Shown here: positions 1 through 6,117 of the stretch, piece after piece
Layout: each line of letters starts with the position of its first letter
Position numbering within the stretch: position 1 is the stretch's first letter
Origin: RGIG4140 sp045655105
GTDB taxonomy: Bacteria; Pseudomonadota; Alphaproteobacteria; CAAHEQ01; UBA3637
Length of the DNA: 11,327 nucleotides
Direction: 5' to 3'
Assembly: GCA_045655105.1 (NCBI GenBank)
Contig: JAZOOQ010000051.1
Span: 1-11,327 of the forward strand
Made by a program: the position numbers and the translations under genes
The notes under the pieces: generated by a model
Told to the model about the DNA's origin: nothing
Database searches by the model: none
Seen by the model: the letters and a program-made list of their open reading frames with translations, nothing else

Positions 1-152
1 AATAAAATATAATATATAAATGGATGATAAGAATAGATATCTCAATCGAAAATATAACTAAAAATAAGTTATAGCTTAGCAAGTTTATTGAGCCGTATTT
101 CAAAAAAACTATGATTTTTAGGCTACAACTGTCAGTCAAAAATATCTACACT
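1..152. other. AT-rich non-coding edge
   Basis: This stretch lies downstream of pepN and runs off the left edge. It is very AT-rich. I see no open frame with a ribosome binding site, no tRNA-like cloverleaf and no clear repeat. It may contain the upstream region of a gene beyond the window, but nothing in it can be assigned. Confidence 0.5.
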
Positions 153-178
153 AAAAAAGGGCACCTTTAAGTGCCCTT
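153..178 (-). terminator. Rho-independent terminator of the sel1-pepN operon
   Basis: Read on the minus strand, the stem AAGGGCAC / GTGCCCTT encloses a 6-nt loop and is followed by a run of Ts (the As at 153-158 on the plus strand). It begins 18 nt after the pepN stop codon, the expected place for an intrinsic terminator. On the plus strand the tail is only TTCTCTT, so it is much weaker in that direction. Confidence 0.88.
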
Positions 179-195
179 CTCTTAATTATTGATAC

Positions 196-2709
196 TTAAA
201 TCAATCTTTCCACAGTTTCTCTTGAAACACTTGAAAGAGATGTTTCTTTTGCAACCGTTGATAAAACTGTTTTTGCTGTTTCTTTTGTTTGTTCATCAAA
301 CTTCAAATATTTTGAAAATGAAGTAAACAATCTTGCTGCCAAATGTGGATTAATTGTATCAATTTTCAAGCATTCAGTCGCAAAAAATTCATATCCTTCT
401 TTTGTATGGAAAGATCCTAAATTACCAGAAAATGCCCCTAAAACACCCCTTACCTTATTTGGATTTTTATAATCAAATTTTGGGTGGTTTAAAAGCTTTT
501 TTGTTATTTCCAATGTATTTTGAGATGGATTTCTTGTTTGAACAGCAAACCACTTGTTCAACACAAGGTCATCATTTTCATACATAGCATAAAATTCTGC
601 TAACGCTTTTTCTGCCTCTGGCAAATTGTTGCAAACAAGAATATTTAATGCCCCTAACCTATCTGTTAAATTATTAGCTGTTTGGAATTGCTTATAAACC
701 AAATCTTTATGATCAGTTAAAGCTAAATAACCAAGAGCAACATTTTTAATAGATCTGGCTGCAAATGAAGCATTATCAGGCGTATAAGGACCTTTTAATA
801 CATTATCTTTATAAACTTTTAAAAGTTCTTTTTCATATAAATGAGCAAAGGCTTGACGCATTAAATTACGAACCGATTTGATTTTTTCAATATCAACAAC
901 ATCTAATTTATCATACAAATCTTCTTCCGTTGGCAAAACAAGTGCTCTTGCAACAAAAGCCTTATCCAAATCTTTTTGAGTTAAATATGATCCCAAGGCT
1001 TTTAACACATTTAAGTTTGGCTTTTTAGCGTCTTTTTTAACCATATCAGCCATTACATCTAAAGCATATTGATGTCCTGTTTCATATCTGTTAAACAAAT
1101 CTGAATCATATTTCATTAAATGAAGCCGTTCATCTTTTGAATATTTGATATCCAATGTGATCGGTGAAGTGAAAAATCTGTTAATTGATAAAACAGGTTT
1201 TTCTTTCAAGTCTTTAAATGTGAAAGATTGCTCTTTCTTGCTTAAAATAAATGTGCCTGTTTTAATATCTTTTCCATTTTTACCAACCAACCCATATTGA
1301 AGAGGAATAACAAATGGTTTTTTCGATGTTTTATGAGATTGCTTAAGTGTAACCGTATAAATGCCATTTTCAAATGAAGTTTTCACTTTAACTGTTGGAC
1401 GACCTGGCGTTGAATACCAACGTTTAAAATCCGTTAAATCTTGACCAGAGGCCTCTTCAATACATTTCACAAAATCATCAATTGTGACTGCTTGCCCATC
1501 ATGACGTTTAAAATATAAATTACAACCTTCCATAAATGCAGAAGATCCAACAATTGAACGTTGCATTCTGATTACTTCTGCGCCTTTTTCATAAATTGTG
1601 CTCGTGTAAAAATTATCAATTTCATGATAAGAATCTGGACGAACAGCATGAGCTAATGGCCCATCATCTTCTGGGAATTGAACAGCTCTTAATGCGGTTA
1701 CATCATCAATTCTGGCCACTGATCTTGAAAAAGTATCATATCCATATTCAGAATCTCTAAACACTGTGAATCCTTCTTTTAATGAAAGTTCAAACCAGCT
1801 ACGCAATGTAACTCTATCCCCTGAATAATTATGAAAATATTCATGCGCAATTACATGGTCAATATATTCATAAGAAGCATCTGTTGCTGTATCAGGAGAA
1901 GCTAAAAGAGCAGCGTCATTAAAAATATTCAATGATTTATTTTCCATCGCTCCCGCATTAAAATGAGGAACAGCCACAATACTAAAACGATTTAAATCAT
2001 ATTCCAATCCAAACACTTTTTCATCCCATGCCATCGCGCGTTTTAAAGCATCAAGAGCAAAAACCAAACGATCTTGTTTGCCTTTTTCGGAATATAAATT
2101 TAAAGAAACTTCTTTTCCAGAACCTGTTGTATATGTATCAGACAAAGAATCTAAATCACCAGCAACAAGTGCAAATAAATAACAAGGCTTATTAAATGGA
2201 TCTTCAAAAACAACCGTATCCCCCTCATCCTTAATCATATTACCATTTGAAAGCAAAACAGGATATTTTTTCCGATCTGCATGAATTGTAACAATAAATT
2301 TGCTTGGCACATCTGAATGATCTGGATAATAAGTGATTGAACGGAAACCTTCTGGTTCGCATTGAGTGCAAAAAATATCATTTGAAACATAAAGTCCCAT
2401 TAATCTTGTGTTACTTTCAGGATTGATTTCAACTTCTGTTTCAAGAATAAAATTTTCACTTTTAGGATGCAAAATCAAACTTGTTTCATCTAATTCATAA
2501 TCTGATTTTTGAAGTTTTTGCCCATCAATAGAAATATTCAACAACTTCATATACTGACCGTTTAAAAGTAAATCTTTTGAATAATTTACATCAGAAAAAT
2601 GAAGTTTTGCTTTAACAATTGTTTTGGTTTTATGCAAATTAAAATCAAGTTCTGTTAAAGGTAATTTATAATGAGGAGCTTGATAATCTTTTCTATACTT
2701 TAATACCAT
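196..2709 (-). CDS. pepN: Aminopeptidase N (M1 family zinc metallopeptidase)
   Basis: PepN removes N-terminal amino acids from peptides in the cytoplasm and is a main broad-specificity aminopeptidase of Gram-negative bacteria. The 837-residue product has the family's substrate motif GAMEN (about 253-257). It has the zinc site HEYFH (289-293) followed 19 residues later by the third ligand, Glu 312, in LKEGF. A Tyr in the TIYEKG segment (about 373) matches the transition-state Tyr. The N-terminal QCEPEGFR and ITYYPD segments are also typical of the PepN subgroup, and the length is close to the E. coli enzyme (870). I chose the ATG at 2709 because AAAGGA sits 6 nt before it. An in-frame ATG at 2724 would add five residues but has no Shine-Dalgarno sequence; its own codons form the binding site. 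The gene follows the Sel1-repeat gene by 18 nt, so the two are probably co-transcribed. No defect is seen. Confidence 0.96.
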   Translation of the reverse strand: MVLKYRKDYQAPHYKLPLTELDFNLHKTKTIVKAKLHFSDVNYSKDLLLNGQYMKLLNISIDGQKLQKSDYELDETSLILHPKSENFILETEVEINPESNTRLMGLYVSNDIFCTQCEPEGFRSITYYPDHSDVPSKFIVTIHADRKKYPVLLSNGNMIKDEGDTVVFEDPFNKPCYLFALVAGDLDSLSDTYTTGSGKEVSLNLYSEKGKQDRLVFALDALKRAMAWDEKVFGLEYDLNRFSIVAVPHFNAGAMENKSLNIFNDAALLASPDTATDASYEYIDHVIAHEYFHNYSGDRVTLRSWFELSLKEGFTVFRDSEYGYDTFSRSVARIDDVTALRAVQFPEDDGPLAHAVRPDSYHEIDNFYTSTIYEKGAEVIRMQRSIVGSSAFMEGCNLYFKRHDGQAVTIDDFVKCIEEASGQDLTDFKRWYSTPGRPTVKVKTSFENGIYTVTLKQSHKTSKKPFVIPLQYGLVGKNGKDIKTGTFILSKKEQSFTFKDLKEKPVLSINRFFTSPITLDIKYSKDERLHLMKYDSDLFNRYETGHQYALDVMADMVKKDAKKPNLNVLKALGSYLTQKDLDKAFVARALVLPTEEDLYDKLDVVDIEKIKSVRNLMRQAFAHLYEKELLKVYKDNVLKGPYTPDNASFAARSIKNVALGYLALTDHKDLVYKQFQTANNLTDRLGALNILVCNNLPEAEKALAEFYAMYENDDLVLNKWFAVQTRNPSQNTLEITKKLLNHPKFDYKNPNKVRGVLGAFSGNLGSFHTKEGYEFFATECLKIDTINPHLAARLFTSFSKYLKFDEQTKETAKTVLSTVAKETSLSSVSRETVERLI

Positions 2710-2712
2710 ATC

Positions 2713-2720
2713 TTTTCCTT
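2713..2720 (-). promoter_or_regulatory. Ribosome binding site deciding the pepN start
   Basis: The minus strand reads ATGAAAGGAAAAGATATG. The AAAGGA core lies 6 nt before the second ATG (2709), while nothing similar precedes the first ATG (2724), which is preceded only by an A/T run. This favours the 837-residue form of PepN. Confidence 0.7.
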
Positions 2721-2727
2721 TCATTTT

Positions 2728-3390
2728 TTAATTCTGTTTTAAAATTCGTTCATACCAATATTGAGCTTTTTTTGGATCTTGTTTAATATCAGAACTACCA
2801 AGTTGATAAATTAGTGCTAAACCTTTAATGGCTGGCATATATCCTTGATGGGCCGCTTTTTCATAATAACTTAAAGATTCTTGAGCACTCACCTTTCCCA
2901 TATATCCTCTTTCAATCCACACTGCCCAAACATATTCAGCTGGTGCATACTGTTTTTCAACTGCCATTTTCATATATGAAAGAGCTTTTTCCATATTTTC
3001 TGGAATCTTATCTCCAGCATGATATAAAAGAGCTAATTCATATTGAGCTTGTTTTAAATCCAAATCTGCCGCCTTTTTCAAATATGTTTCTGATTTTTGA
3101 TAATTTTTTAAAACACCAGAATCTTTTTTCTTATAAAGCATTCCAAGATAATAAAACGAAAGCCGTTTCAATTCTCCTGTTTCTGATTTAGATGCCAAAA
3201 GATAATATTTTTCAGCCTTTTGATACATTTTATCAGCATCAGCCTTCAATGCCAGTTCAAATTGCGCTGAAGGTTCGATAAAAAAATCCTTAAATGATGC
3301 GTAAAAAACACCAATAAAAGAGAGCACCAATAATAAAAAAATAAATCTATTCAGCTGATTTCTTTTTTTCAATTTTAATCTTCTTTCCAC
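2728..3390 (-). CDS. Membrane-anchored Sel1-repeat protein
   Basis: The 220-residue protein has a very basic N-terminus (RRLKLKKR) and one hydrophobic segment at about 15-32, fitting a signal anchor with the rest in the periplasm. From about residue 75 to the end there are four Sel1-like repeats of about 36 residues. They carry the usual Y/LG-LY or LALLY pattern and the EKALSYMKMAVEKQ or SLSYYEKAAHQGY second helix. Sel1 repeats are alpha-alpha scaffolds for protein contacts, so no enzymatic role is suggested and the partner is unknown. The start is a GTG at 3390 without a convincing Shine-Dalgarno sequence. A TTG seven codons in is an alternative, and no ATG exists upstream in frame. It is the first gene of a likely two-gene operon with pepN, but the shared position does not reveal its function. 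Confidence 0.85.
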   Translation of the reverse strand: MERRLKLKKRNQLNRFIFLLLVLSFIGVFYASFKDFFIEPSAQFELALKADADKMYQKAEKYYLLASKSETGELKRLSFYYLGMLYKKKDSGVLKNYQKSETYLKKAADLDLKQAQYELALLYHAGDKIPENMEKALSYMKMAVEKQYAPAEYVWAVWIERGYMGKVSAQESLSYYEKAAHQGYMPAIKGLALIYQLGSSDIKQDPKKAQYWYERILKQN

Positions 3391-3420
3391 TTTACAAACT
3401 ATTTTTACATATGTTATAAA
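3391..3420 (+). promoter_or_regulatory. Candidate promoter for murL-murD2
   Basis: TTTACA (3391-3396) and TATAAA (3415-3420) are separated by 18 nt and match five of six bases of each sigma-70 hexamer consensus. They point at murL and would give a leader of about 70 nt that contains the inverted repeat at 3429-3448. In such AT-rich DNA chance matches are common, so this is only a candidate. Confidence 0.35.
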
Positions 3421-3428
3421 ACCATTAT

Positions 3429-3448
3429 CGTTTAATCCATGTTAAACG
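3429..3448. promoter_or_regulatory. Inverted repeat, possible operator or leader hairpin
   Basis: CGTTTAA-N6-TTAAACG is a perfect 7-bp inverted repeat in the 110-bp region between the divergent Sel1-repeat gene and murL. It has no following T-tract, so it is not an intrinsic terminator. The symmetry and the position between divergent genes suit a dimeric regulator's operator. A short mRNA hairpin in the murL leader is the alternative. Confidence 0.35.
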
Positions 3449-3484
3449 GCGTTGGTTTGTTTGATCGTCCTTTACTGGCATTTT

Positions 3485-3491
3485 AAAAGGA
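3485..3491 (+). promoter_or_regulatory. Ribosome binding site supporting the murL TTG start
   Basis: AAAAGGA is placed 9 nt before the TTG at 3501. No ATG or GTG is available in frame between the upstream stop (3462-3464) and this point. The next in-frame ATG (3591) would cut off the first 30 residues and has no comparable site. Confidence 0.65.
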
Positions 3492-3500
3492 AAAAAAATT

Positions 3501-4808
3501 TTGTGCAAGGCTTTTTGTTATAAAAAATTTAATTTCAACTTTGAATCTGGCGAGCTTTCTTTATATTACGAATTTAAAGAAAATATTTTCATGGAGCGTA
3601 TTATCTTTCCAAATGCTCCAATTGTGGTATCAGAAGAAAAAAAACAAGCTTTAAATAAAATTTTCTTTTTAACCCATATTGCTTTTGGAATCAGTTATTT
3701 CAAAGCCTTTTGCCCTGAAAAAATTGAAATTCAAAGTGGCCAACTTACAAAAAATGAAGCTTTATTTTTTAATAAATTTTATTTAGAAGGCCTGGGAGAG
3801 TTTGCTGTTCGAAACAATCTCAATTTACAAGGGAAAATAAATTTTCCTTTTTCTGAAAGCACTTTTGAACACCAGTTTAATATCCAATTAAACAAAAGAT
3901 TTTTAGTTCCAATTGGGGGCGGAAAAGATTCTTGCGTTTCTCTTGAACTTCTTTCAAAAACAAATCATGAAGTCGCTGCTATTTCAATTGGATTACCCCG
4001 CCCGATTAACGAATGCATTCAAATAGCGAATATTCCTTCTTTTTCGATTAAAAGAGAGATTTCTAATACATTAATCGAACTGAATAAACAAGGCGTTGTT
4101 TATAATGGACATGTTCCTATCACAGGTATGTTGGCCTTTATTCTTTGGGCAAGTTCCCTACTCTATGACTATCAATTTATTGCCATGAGCTGTGAAAGTT
4201 CTGCTAACAGTGAAAACCTTTTACAAGGAAATCTTAAAATCAATCATCAATATAGCAAAGGCTTTGATTTTGAGATTGATTTTAAAAAAATAACTCAATC
4301 TATTACGCCTTCATTTTTATATTTTTCACTTTTAAGACCTTTTTCTGAACTTAAAATTGCTGAACTCTTTTCTAAGCACTGCCATAAATATTTTGATGTA
4401 TTTACCAGTTGCAATAAAGCATTTAAATTAGATGAATCTAAAAGATTAGATAGATGGTGCGGAAGCTGTGATAAATGTCGATTTGTTTATTTGATTCTTG
4501 CCCCATTTATGAATAAAGAAAAGCTTATTCAAGCTGTTGGATGCAATCCTCTTAATGATATTAATAATTTAACTGGATATAAAGAATTGCTTGGAATAAG
4601 TGGACATAAACCATTTGAATGCGTTGGTGAAATTGAGGAATGTCGACAAGCCTTTTATATACTTACAAAATCAAATGAATATCAAGAGGATATCATTATT
4701 AAAGAATTAAAAAATATTGTTCCTCAAAATAAAAGAGATTTTCTTTCATTTCTAAGCAATCATAATATCCCACAGGAGCTGTTTAATGAGATTTCAAAGC
4801 TTATCTAA
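3501..4808 (+). CDS. murL: UDP-MurNAc-L-Ala-L-Glu epimerase (MurL)
   Basis: MurL inverts the terminal L-Glu of UDP-MurNAc-L-Ala-L-Glu to D-Glu in an ATP-dependent reaction in the cytoplasm, supplying the D-Glu of peptidoglycan without free D-glutamate. The 435-residue protein carries a PP-loop-like nucleotide-binding motif, VPIGGGKDS (136-144). It also has the segments NGHVPITG (202-209) and SCESSANSENL (230-240), the cysteine cluster WCGSCDKC (319-326), and SGHKPFECVG near the C-terminus. I recognise these as the MurL pattern. The strongest support is context: the next gene, overlapping by 23 nt, is the MurD variant that MurL requires. The start is a TTG with AAAAGGA 9 nt upstream; starting at the ATG at 3591 would remove the N-terminal strands typical of the family. 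A generic PP-loop ATPase (tRNA or asparagine type) is a less likely reading. The assignment is by motif and synteny, without a database search. Confidence 0.88.
   Translation: MCKAFCYKKFNFNFESGELSLYYEFKENIFMERIIFPNAPIVVSEEKKQALNKIFFLTHIAFGISYFKAFCPEKIEIQSGQLTKNEALFFNKFYLEGLGEFAVRNNLNLQGKINFPFSESTFEHQFNIQLNKRFLVPIGGGKDSCVSLELLSKTNHEVAAISIGLPRPINECIQIANIPSFSIKREISNTLIELNKQGVVYNGHVPITGMLAFILWASSLLYDYQFIAMSCESSANSENLLQGNLKINHQYSKGFDFEIDFKKITQSITPSFLYFSLLRPFSELKIAELFSKHCHKYFDVFTSCNKAFKLDESKRLDRWCGSCDKCRFVYLILAPFMNKEKLIQAVGCNPLNDINNLTGYKELLGISGHKPFECVGEIEECRQAFYILTKSNEYQEDIIIKELKNIVPQNKRDFLSFLSNHNIPQELFNEISKLI
4774..4778 (+). promoter_or_regulatory. Ribosome binding site of murD2 inside murL
   Basis: AGGAG lies 7 nt before the murD2 ATG at 4786 and is inside the last codons of murL. 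Together with the 23-nt overlap it indicates that the two genes are translated together. Confidence 0.75.
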
Positions 4809-6048
4809 TAAAAAAATTGCCATTTGGGGAAAAGGCAAAGAAGGATTATCAACATTTAATTGCTTAACAAACAAAGCAAATCCAAAAGAAATTATTTTTA
4901 TTGAAGAAAACAATATTCAAGATTTATATTCTTGTGATATTTTAATCAAATCACCTGGGGTTTCTTTATATAGAGATGAAATTAAAAAAGCTCAAGAAAA
5001 AGGCATTTATTGTACCAGCCCCACTAATCTTTTTTTCAAAAATAAAAATGAAAAAACAAAAATAATAGCTGTTACAGGCACAAAAGGAAAAAGTACAACC
5101 TCTAGCTTACTTTATCACACCCTTTTAGCTTTGGGATTAAATGTTAAATTAGGCGGAAATATTGGCACACCACTTTTGGATTTAATTGATGAAAACGTTG
5201 ATTATATTATTGCCGAATTATCAAGTTATCAAGCTGCCGATTTGCGAGGAGAAATTGAAATTACTGTTCTAACAAACCTTTATCATGAACACATTCAATG
5301 GCATCACACCCATGAGAAATATTATATGGATAAAATTAATTTACTTAACCAAAGCAAAATATCGGTTATAAATGGCAAACAAGATGTAAGTATTCAATAT
5401 ACAACACATTTAAACAAATTATTTTTCAACGAAAAATCAGGCATCTATTTTCAAAACAATTTTTTTTATGATCAAGGTAAAGAACTTTTTTCAACAACAA
5501 TTCTTCCTTTAAAAGGCGAACACAACATTGAAAATGCCACTGCAGTTTTAACGGTATTAAAACTTTTAAATATAGATCCTATAAAAGCGCAAGAACCATT
5601 CAAAACATTTAAAGCATTGCCTCACAGATTGCAAATTCTTGGTGAAAAAGATGGCATTTTATATGTTGATGACAGTATTTCAACTACACCAGAAACAAGT
5701 CTAGCTGCCGTAAAAGCATTTAATAATAATCGATTCATCACTTTGTTTGTTGGAGGCTTTGATCGTGAACAAAATTACACTGTTTTAATTGAGTTTTTAA
5801 AACAAATTAAACAACGCGTTTTACTGATTTGCTTACCAGATACAGGTCATTCAGCTTTTTTATTGGCACAAAAAGAAGAAATTAATGCCATAAAAGTCAA
5901 TACTATTCAAGAAGGCATTCAAATCGCAAAAGAAAAAACTCCACGAAATGGTATTGTTATACTATCTCCTGGGGCACCTAGCTACAATCAATATAAAAAT
6001 TTTGAAGAACGAGGATTAGATTTCAAAAAAAATATTTTTGATGCATAA
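4786..6048 (+). CDS. murD2: UDP-MurNAc-L-alanine--L-glutamate ligase (MurD2-type Mur ligase)
   Basis: This cytoplasmic Mur ligase is expected to add L-Glu to UDP-MurNAc-L-Ala with ATP, giving the substrate of MurL. The 420-residue protein has the three Mur-ligase regions: an N-terminal Rossmann-like UDP-binding part (KIAIWGKGKEG, 10-20), a central ATPase with P-loop GTKGKST (98-104), GGNIGTPLLD and ELSSYQAADL, and a C-terminal domain starting near HRLQ (280-283). Lys 183 in YYMDK is probably the carbamylated Lys of the family. Segments that differ from ordinary MurD are YHEHIQWH (166-173) where MurD usually has a PDHLDRH-like stretch, and DDSISTTPE (295-303) where MurD has NDSKATN. These agree with my recollection of the MurD2 subgroup. 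The adjacent murL makes the L-Glu-specific reading far more likely than canonical D-Glu-adding MurD. Confidence 0.9.
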   Translation: MRFQSLSNKKIAIWGKGKEGLSTFNCLTNKANPKEIIFIEENNIQDLYSCDILIKSPGVSLYRDEIKKAQEKGIYCTSPTNLFFKNKNEKTKIIAVTGTKGKSTTSSLLYHTLLALGLNVKLGGNIGTPLLDLIDENVDYIIAELSSYQAADLRGEIEITVLTNLYHEHIQWHHTHEKYYMDKINLLNQSKISVINGKQDVSIQYTTHLNKLFFNEKSGIYFQNNFFYDQGKELFSTTILPLKGEHNIENATAVLTVLKLLNIDPIKAQEPFKTFKALPHRLQILGEKDGILYVDDSISTTPETSLAAVKAFNNNRFITLFVGGFDREQNYTVLIEFLKQIKQRVLLICLPDTGHSAFLLAQKEEINAIKVNTIQEGIQIAKEKTPRNGIVILSPGAPSYNQYKNFEERGLDFKKNIFDA

Positions 6049-6117
6049 TTTTCTTGTAAGAATTAATTCTCTATGGTAAAAAATTTTCTAGTTTCATATA
6101 AAAATAAGGATATTTAC
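6049..6117 (+). other. 69-nt spacer between murD2 and the glycosyltransferase gene
   Basis: There is no intrinsic terminator here, so read-through from murL-murD2 into the next gene is possible. It contains the 12-bp palindrome AGAATTAATTCT (6059-6070), which may be chance in such AT-rich DNA. TAAGGA (6105-6110) is placed 7 nt before the ATG at 6118 and decides that start. An in-frame ATG at 6073 lacks such a site. Confidence 0.55.

Noticed and set aside
1..152. Possible small RNA or gene at the left edge
   Set aside because: No promoter-terminator pair facing the same way, no stable fold seen and no coding frame.
354..587. Open frame on the plus strand inside pepN
   Set aside because: Antisense to a clear M1 peptidase, no family signature, and no ribosome binding site noted.
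2710..2724. Longer pepN start at 2724
   Set aside because: No ribosome binding site upstream; the extra codons themselves contain AAAGGA for the ATG at 2709.
2943..3191. Open frame on the plus strand inside the Sel1-repeat gene
   Set aside because: Antisense shadow of the repeat protein; composition reflects the reverse of its Lys/Ala-rich codons.
3900..4000. Reading of the GGGKDS protein as a tRNA-modifying or asparagine-synthetase PP-loop enzyme
   Set aside because: The WCGSCDKC cluster, the remaining motifs and the overlap with an L-Glu-type Mur ligase fit MurL better.
6073..6117. Longer glycosyltransferase start at 6073
   Set aside because: Weak context, whereas TAAGGA stands 7 nt before the ATG at 6118, which begins a normal basic-hydrophobic anchor.
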